This document shows, one piece after another, positions 1 to 9,606 of a stretch of 64,000 nucleotides of DNA. Position numbers and translations under genes: made by a program. The DNA is from Frateuria soli. Lineage in GTDB: Bacteria; Pseudomonadota; Gammaproteobacteria; Xanthomonadales; Rhodanobacteraceae. How positions within the stretch are numbered: the stretch's first letter is position 1; every line of letters starts with the position of its first letter. Location of the stretch: assembly GCF_021117385.1 (NCBI RefSeq), contig NZ_CP088252.1, positions 1,736,001-1,800,000 on the forward strand, written 5' to 3'. The notes under the pieces were generated by a model. That model did not search any database and was not told the origin of the DNA. It saw nothing but the letters and a program-made list of their open reading frames with translations.

Positions 1-513
1 GTCCTCGCCGTGGCTGCCGGCCAGTTCGTAGACCGGCAGCGGCAGACCCCGCGCCTGCAACCATTCCTGCAGGCGGGTCTTGGCGTCCTTGGACGACCTG
101 GGCAGGTCGGCCACGCGCTGCGCAAAAAGCGCGCGGACGGTATCGCGGCAGGCGTCGAAGCCGCCGTCGAGATACACCGCCGCGACCAACGCCTCGAACG
201 CATCGGCCAGGATCGAATCGCGACGGAATCCGCCACTCTTCAGCTCGCCCGAACCAAGTTTCAGTCCCTCGCCCAGTTCCAGTTCGCGCGCAACCACCGC
301 CAGTGCCAGGCCGTTGACCAGCTGCGCCCGCAACCGCGAAAGCTCGCCCTCGCTGGCGCGTGGATGCGCCTCGAAAAGCATTTCCCCGACCACGGCCCCG
401 AGCAGCGCATCACCCAGGAACTCCATCCTCTCGTTGTTCGGCCGCCCCGCGCTGCGGTGGGTCAAGGCCAGCTCGGCCAGCGAGGGGTCGCGGAAACGGT
501 AATCCAGCTTCAC
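1..513 (-). CDS. rnc: Ribonuclease III, N-terminal part (runs off the left edge)
   Basis: RNase III cleaves double-stranded RNA, including the rRNA precursor. The reading frame contains the family signature ERMEFLGDALLG about 30 residues in. The second catalytic-helix region (SILADAFEALVAAVYLDGG) lies near residue 115. The gene enters the window without a stop, so the C-terminal dsRNA-binding domain is not seen. I chose the GTG at 513: it lies 5 bases after the DUF4845 stop, and the N-terminus VKLDYRFRDPSLAELALTHRS starts where the family normally does. It is the last visible gene of the lepA-lepB-DUF4845-rnc run and is probably co-transcribed with it. Identification is secure; only the start is inferred. 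Confidence 0.93.
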   Translation of the reverse strand, partial: MKLDYRFRDPSLAELALTHRSAGRPNNERMEFLGDALLGAVVGEMLFEAHPRASEGELSRLRAQLVNGLALAVVARELELGEGLKLGSGELKSGGFRRDSILADAFEALVAAVYLDGGFDACRDTVRALFAQRVADLPRSSKDAKTRLQEWLQARGLPLPVYELAGSHGED

Positions 514-518
514 GGGCG

Positions 519-899
519 TCAGAGCGAGGACACGTTGCCCTGCAGCGGCACGCTCTTCTCGAAGTGCAGGAGGAAATCGATGTTGTAGACGAACGGGATC
601 TGCTTGTCGTAGGCCACGTGCAGCTGATTGCCGTTGCTGCGATCGATGGTGATGTCCTGCGGCTGGATTGTGGCATCGTCCACGTACTGGAAACCCAGCT
701 TGAACATCAGGTCGCGACGGATCTCGTCCAGTGACTTGCCATCCGCCCCTTCCGTCGAGACCTGGGTCATCGCCTTGGTTACGCCCATGAATTCGGTATA
801 GGCCGGCACGAGCTTCATGGCCATGTAGCCGAAAAAGGCCACGACGGCCAGGACGACCAGAAACCCGATCAGGGTGATACCCGCTTGCTTGCTCTTCAT
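519..899 (-). CDS. DUF4845 family membrane protein
   Basis: A 126-residue protein. A short basic N-terminus (MKSKQAG) is followed by one hydrophobic segment (about residues 8-30) resembling a type IV pilin-like or signal-anchor helix. The rest is a periplasmic alpha/beta domain. It matches the DUF4845 family, which in many gamma- and betaproteobacteria sits between lepB and rnc, as here. Function is unknown; the position suggests an envelope-associated role. The ATG is at 899, 103 bases after the lepB stop, and the gene ends 5 bases before the rnc start. No catalytic residues are evident. Confidence 0.85.
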   Translation of the reverse strand: MKSKQAGITLIGFLVVLAVVAFFGYMAMKLVPAYTEFMGVTKAMTQVSTEGADGKSLDEIRRDLMFKLGFQYVDDATIQPQDITIDRSNGNQLHVAYDKQIPFVYNIDFLLHFEKSVPLQGNVSSL

Positions 900-1002
900 A
901 GTCCCCTCGCTATGCCGCTGCGGCGGCTACCTCGTCTGCATTCTGCACGCCGCCCGGGCCCTCGGTCATGGGCGCCGCCAGTGGCGTGCGTCACGTCCTG
1001 CG

Positions 1003-1920
1003 TCAGTGGATGATCTTGCCAATACGGCCGAAATCGATCCAGCCGTCGTGGGTTCCCTTCCAGCTGAGCCAGATCAGGAATGCCTTGCCGGCCAGGTTCT
1101 GTTCCGGCAGGCAGCCCCACCAGCGGCTGTCCGTGCTGTTGTAGCGGTTGTCGCCCATCACGATGTAGCAGCCCGGCGGCACCTTGGCGGGCACCTTGTC
1201 GTTGGGTATCGACAGCGGCACCGAATAGGCCGGCATGCGGGCGATCATGTGGTCGATGCTGCCCTTGCCATCGGAACGCGGCAGGTGTTCGGTCCATACC
1301 GTGGCGCCGTAGTCGCGCATCAGCCGCGATTCATCGCCGTTGGCACGCCCCTGGAACGGCCCGATCAGATCGGCCGGCACCGGCTCGCCGTTGATCAGCA
1401 ACTGGTCCCCGTGCGAGGAGATCGTATCCCCGGGAAGTCCGATCACGCGCTTGATCCAGTTCTGGTTCGGGACCGGCGCATGCGGGTCGGAGCAGCTGAT
1501 GTCGCCGCTGCGCACCCACTGGCCGTTCTCGTCCCGGCACAGGTAGCCGGGGAAGCGGAACACCACCACGTCGCCGCGCTTGGGCTCGCCCAGGTCCAGG
1601 AACTTGTTGTTGAAGGCCGGCATGCGCAGGCCGTAGGCGAACTTGTTGACCAGGATGAAGTCGCCCACGTCGAGCGTCGGCATCATCGAGCCGGAGGGAA
1701 TGCGGAACGGCTCGGCCACGAACGAACGCAGCACCAGTACCACGAGCACCACCGGAAACAGCGATCGTGCCCAGTCCACCGGCACCGGGTCGCGGTACTC
1801 CTCGCCGGCCGCGTCGAGGCGCGCCTTGCGCTTGTTGTAGAGAAACAGCCGGTCCAGTCCCCACACCACGCCGAAGAGCACGGTAAGGGCGAGCAGGATG
1901 GCGGAAAAATCGAATTCCAT
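1003..1920 (-). CDS. lepB: Signal peptidase I
   Basis: Inner-membrane serine protease that removes signal peptides from exported proteins. The 305-residue product has two N-terminal membrane segments (about 5-25 and 54-70). The catalytic serine box SGSMMPTL follows with Ser78, then RGDVVVFRFP and the lysine box WIKRVIGLPGD with Lys157 as general base. Near the C-terminus is the conserved MGDNRYNSTDSRWWG. Length fits proteobacterial LepB. The gene lies between lepA and DUF4845, the usual order. The start ATG is at 1920; a GGAGCC ribosome binding site is just upstream. Confidence 0.97.
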   Translation of the reverse strand: MEFDFSAILLALTVLFGVVWGLDRLFLYNKRKARLDAAGEEYRDPVPVDWARSLFPVVLVVLVLRSFVAEPFRIPSGSMMPTLDVGDFILVNKFAYGLRMPAFNNKFLDLGEPKRGDVVVFRFPGYLCRDENGQWVRSGDISCSDPHAPVPNQNWIKRVIGLPGDTISSHGDQLLINGEPVPADLIGPFQGRANGDESRLMRDYGATVWTEHLPRSDGKGSIDHMIARMPAYSVPLSIPNDKVPAKVPPGCYIVMGDNRYNSTDSRWWGCLPEQNLAGKAFLIWLSWKGTHDGWIDFGRIGKIIH

Positions 1921-1983
1921 GGTGGCTCCTTCAAGAGCCGTGGATGGTCGATCGTCAATCGGGAAGCGCCGGCGCCAAGCCCT

Positions 1984-2015
1984 TTCGATTCCCGATTTAC
2001 GATTCCCTATTCCCG
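1984..2015. repeat. Short GATTCCC-type tandem motif between lepA and lepB
   Basis: The lepA-lepB gap carries three spaced copies of the heptamer-like motif CGATTCCC / GATTTACGATTCCC / TATTCCCGG. Similar degenerate runs of this motif are frequent in Xanthomonadales intergenic DNA as far as I recall. No function can be read from it. Confidence 0.4.
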
Positions 2016-2021
2016 GCTGAG

Positions 2022-3812
2022 CTATTTATCCACTTTCAGAACGGCAAGGAAGGCCTCCTGCGGAATTTCCACGCGGCCGACCTGTTTCATGCGCTTCTTG
2101 CCTTCCTTCTGCTTCTCCAGAAGCTTCTTCTTCCGGCTGACGTCGCCGCCGTAGCACTTGGCCAGCACGTTCTTGCGCAATGCCTTGACCGTGGAACGGG
2201 CGATGATCTGCGCGCCGATGGCGGCCTGGATCGCCACGTCGAACTGCTGGCGCGGAATCAGGTCCTTCATGCGCTCGACCAGCTCACGGCCGCGGCGGTC
2301 GGCGTGGCTGCGGTGCACGATCAGGCTGAGCGCGTCGACACGGTCGCCGTTGATCAGCACGTCCACGCGCACGAACGGGCCGGCCTGGAAGCGCTCGTGG
2401 TGGTAGTCCATCGAGGCGTACCCGCGCGACACGGACTTCAGGCGGTCGAAGAAGTCCAGCACGACCTCGGCCAGCGGCATCTCGTAGCTGATCTGCACCT
2501 GAGTGGCCATGTACTGGATGGAACGCTGCACGCCGCGCTTTTCCTCGCACAGGGTGATGATGTTGCCGATGTAATCGGGCGGCGTGAGGATGTTCGCCAC
2601 GATGATGGGCTCGCGGATCTCCTGGATCTGCGGCACCGGCGGCAGTTTCGCCGGGTTGTCCAGGTCCATCACGCTGCCGTCGGTCTTGAGCACCTCGTAG
2701 ACCACCGTCGGCGCGGTGGTGATCAGGTCCAGGTCGTACTCGCGCTCGAGCCGCTCCTGCACGATTTCCATGTGCAGCATGCCGAGGAAGCCGCAGCGGA
2801 AACCGAAGCCCATCGCCTCGGAGGATTCGGGCTCGAAGAACAGCGCCGCGTCGTTGAGGCGAAGCTTGTCCAGCGCCTCGCGCATGGCCGGGTAATCGTC
2901 GGCCGACACCGGAAACAGGCCGGCAAACACGCGCGGCTGCATGGTCTGGAAACCCGGCAGCGGCTTCTCCGCGGGCTTGGCGGCGAGCGTCAGCGTGTCG
3001 CCGACGGGTGCACCGTGCACGTCCTTGATCGATGCGTTGATCCAGCCCACCTCGCCAGCACCGAGCTTGTCCAGCTTCTTGCGCTTGGGAGTGAACACGC
3101 CGACGTCGTCGACCTCGTGCACGCGGCCGGTGGACATCACCAGCAGCTTGTCGCCCGGCTTGATCTCGCCCTGCATCACGCGCACCAGCGAGATCACGCC
3201 GAGGTAATTGTCGAACCAGGAATCGATGATCAGCGCCTGCAGCCGGTCGGTATCGCGCGGCTTCGGGGGCGGGATGCGCGCGACGATGGCTTCCAGCACC
3301 TCGGTGACGTTCTGGCCGGTCTTGGCGCTGATCGCCACCGCGTCGGTGGCATCGATGCCGATCACCGCCTCGATCTCGCCCTTGACCTTCTCCGGATCAG
3401 CCGTGGGCAGGTCGATCTTGTTGAGCACCGGCACCACTTCGAGTCCCTGCTCCACCGCGGTGTAGCAGTTGGCGACCGACTGGGCTTCCACGCCCTGCGC
3501 CGCGTCGACCACCAGCAGCGCGCCCTCGCAGGCGGCCAGCGAGCGCGACACCTCGTAGGAGAAATCGACGTGGCCGGGGGTGTCGATGAAGTTGAGCTGA
3601 TAGGTCTTGCCGTCGCGCGCGGTGTACGGCAGCGACACGGACTGGGCCTTGATGGTGATGCCGCGCTCGCGCTCGATCGGGTTGTTGTCGAGCACCTGGG
3701 CTTCCATCTCCCGTTCGCTCAGGCCGCCGCAAAGCTGGATGATGCGGTCGGCGAGCGTCGACTTGCCGTGGTCGATGTGGGCAATGATGGAGAAGTTGCG
3801 GATCAGTTCCAT
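2022..3812 (-). CDS. lepA: Elongation factor 4 (back-translocase LepA)
   Basis: Translational GTPase that acts on stalled or mis-translocated ribosomes. The 596-residue product has the full family layout. The G1 motif [13 protein letters not shown] starts at residue 11; G2 [13 protein letters not shown]3 DTPGHVDF and G4 NKIDLP follow. The C-terminal region is LepA-specific and ends in KVDK, with no EF-G domain IV. Length equals that of typical bacterial LepA. ATG is at 3812. It lies between mucD and lepB, all on the minus strand, consistent with an extended sigma-E-headed transcription unit. The 200-base gap to mucD could hold an extra promoter. Confidence 0.98.
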   Translation of the reverse strand: MELIRNFSIIAHIDHGKSTLADRIIQLCGGLSEREMEAQVLDNNPIERERGITIKAQSVSLPYTARDGKTYQLNFIDTPGHVDFSYEVSRSLAACEGALLVVDAAQGVEAQSVANCYTAVEQGLEVVPVLNKIDLPTADPEKVKGEIEAVIGIDATDAVAISAKTGQNVTEVLEAIVARIPPPKPRDTDRLQALIIDSWFDNYLGVISLVRVMQGEIKPGDKLLVMSTGRVHEVDDVGVFTPKRKKLDKLGAGEVGWINASIKDVHGAPVGDTLTLAAKPAEKPLPGFQTMQPRVFAGLFPVSADDYPAMREALDKLRLNDAALFFEPESSEAMGFGFRCGFLGMLHMEIVQERLEREYDLDLITTAPTVVYEVLKTDGSVMDLDNPAKLPPVPQIQEIREPIIVANILTPPDYIGNIITLCEEKRGVQRSIQYMATQVQISYEMPLAEVVLDFFDRLKSVSRGYASMDYHHERFQAGPFVRVDVLINGDRVDALSLIVHRSHADRRGRELVERMKDLIPRQQFDVAIQAAIGAQIIARSTVKALRKNVLAKCYGGDVSRKKKLLEKQKEGKKRMKQVGRVEIPQEAFLAVLKVDK

Positions 3813-4011
3813 GGAATACGCTGGTCGGGCCTTCGCGGCCCGCAGGGACCGCGGACCGCCGGGATGGCGATACGAACCCGGTATTGTCGCATGGAATCGG
3901 TTTCCGCCACCCGCCCGTGCCGGTCAGTGCGCGCAGGCGTTGGTTGCGGGCGATGCCTTGCCCCGGAGCAAGGGCATCACCCGCAAGTCGGTCCGCCAGG
4001 CTGGTGAGCGC

Positions 4012-5493
4012 CTACTTGTCCGAAGGCACCGTCAGGGCAATGAAGCGGGTGTCGTCACCACGGCGCACCAGCAGCAGGACGGTATCGCCCGGCTTGACGT
4101 CCCTGGTCGCCGCGCGGAAGGCGGACACGCTGCCGACGTTCTGCTGGCCCACGCGAAGTACCACATCCCCCGGCTGCAGGCCGGCGCGCGCCGCGACCGG
4201 ACCGGTGATGTCGGCAATCAGCACACCTTCGCCCTTTTTCAGGTCCAGCTGCTGGCGGGCATCCTCGTCCAGCTCGCGCACGCTCAGGCCCAATGCCGCC
4301 GAACCGGACTGCACCGGCGAGTGGTCACGGCCGCTGGCGCCCGCCTTGTCGTGCGGTGCTTCGCCGACGGTCACCTGGACGGTCTGCTTCTTGCCGTTGC
4401 GCAGGATCTCCACCGGTACCTTGGTGCCCGGCTTGGTCATGCCGACCACCGGCGGCAGGTCGCCGGCGTCCATGATCGGCTGGCCGTTGTAGCCGGTAAT
4501 GATGTCGCCGACCTGGATGCCCGCCTTGTCGGCGGCGCTCCCGTCCTGCACCACGCCGACGATGGCGCCGCGCGGGTTGTCCAGGTTGAGCGCCTTGGCG
4601 ATCTGGCTGTCCACGCCGCGTACCTGCACGCCGAGCTGGCCGCGGGTGACGTAACCATGGTCCTTGATCTGCTGGACCGCGTTCATGGCCACGTCGATCG
4701 GAATCGAGAACGAAACGCCCAGGTAGCCGCCGGTGTTGGAATAGATCTGCGAGTTGATGCCGACGACCTGGCCCTGGAGGTTGAACAGCGGGCCGCCGGA
4801 GTTGCCGCGGTTGATCGGCACGTCGGTCTGGATGAACGAGGTGTAGGGCTGGTCGCCGCTGCCGAGGTTGCGGCCCACGGCGCTGACGATGCCCTGGGTG
4901 ACGGTGTAGTCCAGGCCGAACGGCGAACCGATCGCCAGCACCCACTGGCCCGCTTGAAGCGAACGCGAGTCGCCGATCGACACCGCCGGCAGGCCGCTCT
5001 GGTCCACCTTCAGCAGCGCGATGTCGTAGCTCGGGTCGGTGCCGACCACCTTGGCGTTGAGGGTGCGCCGGTCCTGCAGGCGCACGGTAACCGCATCGGC
5101 GCCGTCGACCACGTGGTTGTTGGTCAGGATGTAGCCGTCGCTGGAAATGATGAAACCCGACCCGAGCGAGGTGTGCTCCTGCTCTTCCGGCGAGGGCATC
5201 ATCGGCATGCCGAAGAAGCGGCGGAACAACTCCATCTGCGGGTCATCCATGCCCGCCTGCATGCGCGGCTCGCGGCGCTGGCCGTTGTACTTGGCCTCCA
5301 CGTGCACCACGGCCGGGGCGTTCCTCTTGACGATTCCGGTGAAGTCCGGCAACCCGGCCACCGCCGGCGCGGGCGCGTTCGTCGACGTCGGTGCACTGGC
5401 CTGTGCGGCCGGTGGCTCCGCCTGGGCGCAACCGGCCGTCACCAGGCCCATCAGCACGCAGCAGGCCAGGGTGCGCAAGGGAATTCGGTTCAT
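4012..5493 (-). CDS. mucD: Do-family periplasmic serine protease (MucD/DegP-like)
   Basis: HtrA-type protease/chaperone that degrades misfolded envelope proteins. From the ATG at 5493 (GAAGGAGGAG ribosome binding site) the protein has 493 residues. A signal peptide ends near TAGCAQA; it could be read as an atypical lipobox, but cleavage after AQA is equally likely. The trypsin-like domain has His127 (TNNHVVD), Asp157 (SYDIALLK) and Ser232 (RGNSGGPLF). Two PDZ domains follow (about 270-365 and 395-490). Lying directly after rpoE and rseA, it is the expected effector of the sigma-E response. An upstream in-frame TTG would add 7 residues but overlaps the ribosome binding site, so I rejected it. 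Confidence 0.95.
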   Translation of the reverse strand: MNRIPLRTLACCVLMGLVTAGCAQAEPPAAQASAPTSTNAPAPAVAGLPDFTGIVKRNAPAVVHVEAKYNGQRREPRMQAGMDDPQMELFRRFFGMPMMPSPEEQEHTSLGSGFIISSDGYILTNNHVVDGADAVTVRLQDRRTLNAKVVGTDPSYDIALLKVDQSGLPAVSIGDSRSLQAGQWVLAIGSPFGLDYTVTQGIVSAVGRNLGSGDQPYTSFIQTDVPINRGNSGGPLFNLQGQVVGINSQIYSNTGGYLGVSFSIPIDVAMNAVQQIKDHGYVTRGQLGVQVRGVDSQIAKALNLDNPRGAIVGVVQDGSAADKAGIQVGDIITGYNGQPIMDAGDLPPVVGMTKPGTKVPVEILRNGKKQTVQVTVGEAPHDKAGASGRDHSPVQSGSAALGLSVRELDEDARQQLDLKKGEGVLIADITGPVAARAGLQPGDVVLRVGQQNVGSVSAFRAATRDVKPGDTVLLLVRRGDDTRFIALTVPSDK

Positions 5494-5604
5494 GGACTCT
5501 CCTCCTTCAGACAAGAACTTGGGACGCGACCGGGCACGACCCGCGAGGCGGGCCGGCCGATGGCTAGGGGGAAAACGGCCGCGGCGGGGACACGCGGACG
5601 CAGG

Positions 5605-6249
5605 TCACTGGGCGCCGGCAGCCGCCTGGCGCGGATAGCGGGCATTGGCCGCCCGCTGCGGATCGATCAGCAGGAAATAGCCGGGCTCGTTGCCGGGCGC
5701 GCGCATCGGCTGCACGCGATAGGGCGACAGGCTGCGGGCATAGGGCATCAGCCCTTCGCCGTAGCTCTCCCCGAGCGTGGCGGCGGCCTGCTGGCTGTAA
5801 CGGGAGGCGGTATCGCCACTGAGCCAGGGCGGCACCGCGGCCGGCGCAGCCGGCTCCGTCGGAACCGTGACCCCGGTGGCCGGCGTGCTCTGCGCCAAAC
5901 CCGCGGACGCGCGGTCGTCGTCAGTCACCGGCCGGGCGATCATCAGCGCAGCCACGGCCACGCTGGCCGCAATGGCGCCGCCGGCGGACCAGCGCAGCCA
6001 GTGCGGCGTGCGGCGCCCTGCCCTGGCCTGCGATTCCTGCGCGATCGCGTGCTCGACCCGTGCCGCGAACCCGGCCGACGCCACCACCGGCAACTGCCGG
6101 CGCAGGCCGTCGCGCGCCAGGTGGTAGCGCGTCCAGGCCTGCTTCAGCCCGGCGTCGTGCTCGAACCGGCGCAGCAGGAAGCGCAGTTCCTCGCGGGCGA
6201 GCTCGCCGTCGATGCCGGCCGAAAGATGTTCACGTTGGTCTTGCGTCAT
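5605..6249 (-). CDS. rseA: Sigma-E anti-sigma factor (RseA/MucA-like)
   Basis: Inner-membrane protein that binds and inactivates RpoE until cleaved during envelope stress. The 214-residue product has an N-terminal RseA-type cytoplasmic domain (QREHLSAGIDGELAREELRF, then RRFEHDAGLKQAWTRYHLAR). A single transmembrane helix lies near residues 90-107 (GGAIAASVAVAALMIA). The C-terminal half is a periplasmic domain rich in Ala and Pro. The start codon overlaps the rpoE stop (ATGA at 6246-6249), so the two are translationally coupled. The periplasmic part is short compared with E. coli RseA plus RseB; no rseB homologue follows. Confidence 0.92.
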   Translation of the reverse strand: MTQDQREHLSAGIDGELAREELRFLLRRFEHDAGLKQAWTRYHLARDGLRRQLPVVASAGFAARVEHAIAQESQARAGRRTPHWLRWSAGGAIAASVAVAALMIARPVTDDDRASAGLAQSTPATGVTVPTEPAAPAAVPPWLSGDTASRYSQQAAATLGESYGEGLMPYARSLSPYRVQPMRAPGNEPGYFLLIDPQRAANARYPRQAAAGAQ

Positions 6250-6842
6250 GTCGGTTGATCCTCGCGGTCCGAGAGCAGTGGCCGCAGTTGCTGATCGATC
6301 GCTTCGCGCGCACGGAATATCCGCGAACGCACGGTACCGATGGGGCAGCCCATCGCTTCGGCGATTTCCTCGTAGCTCAGGCCGTCCACCTCGCGCAGCG
6401 TGATGGCGGTCCGCAGCTCCTCTGGCAGCGCTTGGACAGTATCGAAGACGGTTTGTTCAATTTCCTGCCGAAGCAGTTCGCGCTCGGGCGTGGCGCTTTC
6501 CTGCATCCGCTCGGCGCCGGTCAGGAAAACCGCGTCCTCCGCCGCGATGTCGTCCATCGGGGGACGGCGGCCCATGGCCACCAGGTGGTTCTTGGCCGTG
6601 TTGACCGCGATCTTGTACATCCAGGTATAGAACTGGCTGTCGCCGCGAAAGGAGCCGATCGCCCGCCAGGCGCGCACGAACGCTTCCTGCGCCACGTCCT
6701 CGCACTCGGCGTAGTTGTTGACGTAGCGGGAGATCAGGCCGATCACCTTGTGCTGGTACTTGCGCACCAGCAGGTCGAACGCGCGCCGGTCGCCGTTTTG
6801 GACACGCTCGACCAGCGCGCTATCCAGTTCGTTTTCGCCCAT
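6246..6842 (-). CDS. rpoE: RNA polymerase sigma factor RpoE (ECF, sigma-E)
   Basis: Extracytoplasmic-function sigma factor controlling the envelope-stress regulon. The 198-residue protein has region 2 (DLLVRKYQHKVIGLISRYV to RGDSQFYTWMYKIAVNTAKN). It also has region 4 with the helix-turn-helix GLSYEEIAEAMGCPIGTVRS. ATG is at 6842 with an AAGGAG ribosome binding site. It heads rpoE-rseA-mucD and overlaps rseA by 4 bases. The promoter 61 bases upstream matches the sigma-E consensus, indicating positive autoregulation. Confidence 0.97.
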   Translation of the reverse strand: MGENELDSALVERVQNGDRRAFDLLVRKYQHKVIGLISRYVNNYAECEDVAQEAFVRAWRAIGSFRGDSQFYTWMYKIAVNTAKNHLVAMGRRPPMDDIAAEDAVFLTGAERMQESATPERELLRQEIEQTVFDTVQALPEELRTAITLREVDGLSYEEIAEAMGCPIGTVRSRIFRAREAIDQQLRPLLSDREDQPT

Positions 6843-6902
6843 CCGGGCCGTCTCCTTCGATAACCGCTTGGTTGGCGCCAGCCGGATGGTAACGCGCCGC
6901 CC

Positions 6903-6929
6903 TCAGACAAGCGGCAGGAGCGCAAGTTC
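6903..6929 (-). promoter_or_regulatory. Sigma-E-type promoter of rpoE
   Basis: On the minus strand the sequence reads GAACTT, 16 bases, then TCTGA. This equals the well-known sigma-E promoter pattern (GAACTT N16-17 TCTGA). It lies 61 bases before the rpoE ATG and is correctly oriented. Autoregulation of the rpoE-rseA-mucD operon is the expected consequence, by analogy with E. coli and Xanthomonas. Confidence 0.85.
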
Positions 6930-6958
6930 ACACGGGTATCACGATGGCTGGCCGGTCC

Positions 6959-6983
6959 AAAAAAAGCCGTCACGGACGACGGC
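6959..6983 (-). terminator. Intrinsic terminator after the GGDEF/EAL gene
   Basis: On the minus strand a 6-bp stem GCCGTC/GACGGC with a 6-base loop is followed by seven T residues. It lies about 70 bases past the stop of the GGDEF/EAL gene and upstream of the rpoE promoter, separating the two units. Confidence 0.75.
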
Positions 6984-7053
6984 ACGTGTCCGAGATGCGG
7001 TTCGGATCATCCGGATCAAGGGTGCGACCGACCGCTGCCCGCCCCCGGCGGGC

Positions 7054-9594
7054 TCAGGCCACGTTGGCCTGCGGCTCGGCCAGCAGGCGCTGGCGCTCGG
7101 CCAGCAGGCGGTCGAAGCTGGCATGCGGCAGCGGGCGGCAGAACAGGTAGCCCTGCAGCTCGTCGCAGTGGTTGGCGCGCAGGAACTTCAGGTGCTGCTC
7201 GATCTCCACGCCTTCGGCCACCACGCCCCGCTTGAGCCGGTGCGCCATCTCGATGGTGGCGCGCACGATCGCCTCGTCGTCGGGGTCGATGCCGATGTTG
7301 CGCACGAAGCTCTGGTCGATCTTGATGCGGTCGGCCGGCAGCTTGCGCAGGTAGTCCAGGGACGCGGCGCCGGTGCCGAAATCGTCGATCGCGATGCGGC
7401 AACCCAACCTGTGCAGGCCGTGCAGGTTTTCCACCAGGTTGGGTACGGCCTTGATGCTGATGCTCTCGGTGACCTCCAGCTCCAGCAGGCGAGGGTCCAG
7501 GCCCGACTCGGCCAGCGCCGCGGTCACGGTGTCCAGCAGGTCCGGTTCCATCAGCTGCACGGCCGAGAGGTTGACGCCCAGGCGCAGGCGCAGGCCGTAC
7601 TTCTGCTCCCACTCGTGCGCCTGGCGGCAGGCGGTGCGCAGCACCCAGGCGCCGAGCGAGACGATCAGGCCGGTCTCTTCCGCCAGCGGGATGAACACGC
7701 CTGGGCTGATCGGGCCCAGCTCCGGGTGCTCCCAGCGCACCAGCGCCTCCATGCCGACGATGTCCTCGCTCTCGGCGTCGACCTGCGGCTGGTAGAACAC
7801 GCGCAGTTCGCCGTTGCCCTCGGCATGGCGCAGGCGCGTCTTGAGCAGCACGTCGTGCTGCTGCGCCTGTTCCGGGCTGATCTCGTAGAACTGGAAGTTG
7901 TTGCGGCCCTGGCGCTTGGCCGCATACATCGCCTCGTCCGCGTGCTTGAGCAGGGTCTCGGCGTCGAGCGCGTCGTCGGGGTAGAAGCTCACGCCGATCG
8001 ACGCGGTCACCTTGAGCGGCGCCTCCTCGCCGGCGATCTTCAGCGGGGCTTCCATCACCTGCACGATCTTCTCGGCCACGCGCAGGACGTCGTCGTTCTT
8101 GATGATGTGCCGCAGCACCACCACGAACTCGTCGCCGGCGTAGCGGGCCACGGTGTCGGAGGCGCGCACGCTCGAGCACAGGCGGTGCGTCACCGTCTTG
8201 AGCACGTGGTCGCCGGCGGCGTGGCCGAGGGTATCGTTGATGTCCTTGAAGCGGTCCAGGTCGACGAACAGCACGGCGAAGGTCTCGCGGGTGCGGTGCG
8301 CCTCGCGGATGATGGTGTCCAGGCGGTCGTTGAACAGGAGGCGGTTGGGCAGGCCGGTGAGCGCATCGATCAGGCCTTCGGCACGTCCTTGCTCTCGGGT
8401 CAGCCGCAGTTCCTGCGCATGTGCGAAGCGCGCGGCGGCACAGCGGAGCACCGGCTCGACCAGCCCCATGTCCCCGAACGGCGTGCGGCTGCCGACCAGC
8501 AGGGCGCCCAGCACCGAACGCCGCTCGTCGAACAGCGGCAGACCCGCGAAGCCGGACACGCCCAACATCCCGATCAGCGGGTCGCTCGAGGCAAGCCGGC
8601 GCGCATCGGCCGGGTGCAGCACCGTCTTGCCGTCCAGCACCTGGCGCAGCACGCCCTGCTGGGCAGGCGCCGGCCACGGCTGATCCTCGCCCCGCCACAA
8701 CTGGATCAACAGGTTGGGGCCGGTAGCCCCTTCCGCGGGCCTGGACGACCACAGCGCGAGGTAATCCAGGCCCAGCTCGTCCACCAGCAATCGCGCGGCC
8801 ACTTTCTGGGTGTCGATGCCGCTGGCCGAGGCGAACATGCGCGAGAGCAGGCTGAGCGCGGCCTCGGCCCGGATATCCGCGCGGTCGCTGCGGAACAGCA
8901 GTGCGATCGCCTCCTGCTCGCCATGGCGGATCGGCCGCGCACTGGCCTGACCGGTGTCCGCGCCGCGGCTGGAGCGCCGCTGGCAGGCGTACCAGCGCCG
9001 GTCAGCCTGTTGCAGCACGTGCTCGGTGGCGATGCCCTCGAACGCCAGCAACTCGCGCAAGCCGCGCCCCACCAGCTGCTCGACCTCGAGGTGGCTGTGC
9101 CGGACGACGGCGGAGCTGGTTTCCAGTACGCGCTCGGTCTGCGGATCGACGATCAGCCATTCGCCTGCGTCTTCCTCGAACGCAAAGCGGTACTGGTCCG
9201 GCCCGGCCTGCACCGGCAGGGGCGCCTGCGGCCGGGCGCGGCGCCAGCGGGCGACCAGTTCCAGCTCCACCTGCGAGCCGTACAGCCAGTCGCAGATGCC
9301 GGCCGGAAGCTGGCCCGGCCTGACCGTCGCCTCATCGGCCAGCACCGCGATCATCGGCGCCTCGGCGCAGGCGGGGATACGGCGCAACTGCTCGCAGGTG
9401 GCCTGCGCATCGATTTCGTCGCCGTCGAACGCCACCACCGCCAGCATGAGCGGCGGGCGACCGTCCAGCAGCAACTCGGCATGCGGCACGCCGCGGGCGG
9501 TATGGATGTTCGGATAGCCGGCGCCGTCCAGGGCGTCGAAGACGTTCCGGCGCAGATCGCGCTGGGCGGCAACTACCAGGATGCCGGCACTCAC
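7054..9594 (-). CDS. GGDEF/EAL cyclic-di-GMP protein with receiver-like, PAS and GAF regions
   Basis: An 846-residue multidomain signalling protein. Residues 1-120 resemble a degenerate response-regulator receiver. A PAS-like stretch follows around 135-200 and a GAF-like region around 250-390. The diguanylate cyclase domain (DALTGLPNRLLFNDR, VDLDRFKDIND) has AGDEF at about residue 485 in place of GGDEF. The EAL phosphodiesterase domain starts near 615 (GMEALVRW) and retains NLSAVQL, EVTES and DDFGTG. AGDEF can still be active in some proteins, so cyclase activity is undecided; phosphodiesterase activity looks intact. The start is GTG at 9594 with GGAGG upstream. A small gene ends 12 bases upstream and is probably in the same operon. 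Confidence 0.9.
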   Translation of the reverse strand: MSAGILVVAAQRDLRRNVFDALDGAGYPNIHTARGVPHAELLLDGRPPLMLAVVAFDGDEIDAQATCEQLRRIPACAEAPMIAVLADEATVRPGQLPAGICDWLYGSQVELELVARWRRARPQAPLPVQAGPDQYRFAFEEDAGEWLIVDPQTERVLETSSAVVRHSHLEVEQLVGRGLRELLAFEGIATEHVLQQADRRWYACQRRSSRGADTGQASARPIRHGEQEAIALLFRSDRADIRAEAALSLLSRMFASASGIDTQKVAARLLVDELGLDYLALWSSRPAEGATGPNLLIQLWRGEDQPWPAPAQQGVLRQVLDGKTVLHPADARRLASSDPLIGMLGVSGFAGLPLFDERRSVLGALLVGSRTPFGDMGLVEPVLRCAAARFAHAQELRLTREQGRAEGLIDALTGLPNRLLFNDRLDTIIREAHRTRETFAVLFVDLDRFKDINDTLGHAAGDHVLKTVTHRLCSSVRASDTVARYAGDEFVVVLRHIIKNDDVLRVAEKIVQVMEAPLKIAGEEAPLKVTASIGVSFYPDDALDAETLLKHADEAMYAAKRQGRNNFQFYEISPEQAQQHDVLLKTRLRHAEGNGELRVFYQPQVDAESEDIVGMEALVRWEHPELGPISPGVFIPLAEETGLIVSLGAWVLRTACRQAHEWEQKYGLRLRLGVNLSAVQLMEPDLLDTVTAALAESGLDPRLLELEVTESISIKAVPNLVENLHGLHRLGCRIAIDDFGTGAASLDYLRKLPADRIKIDQSFVRNIGIDPDDEAIVRATIEMAHRLKRGVVAEGVEIEQHLKFLRANHCDELQGYLFCRPLPHASFDRLLAERQRLLAEPQANVA

Positions 9595-9606
9595 GTGTAC
9601 CTCCGG

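Noticed and set aside
1944-6258. Two long plus-strand open frames across lepA and mucD
   Set aside because: They are antisense shadows of lepA, mucD and rseA, with His/Arg/Val-rich compositions typical of GC-rich antisense frames.
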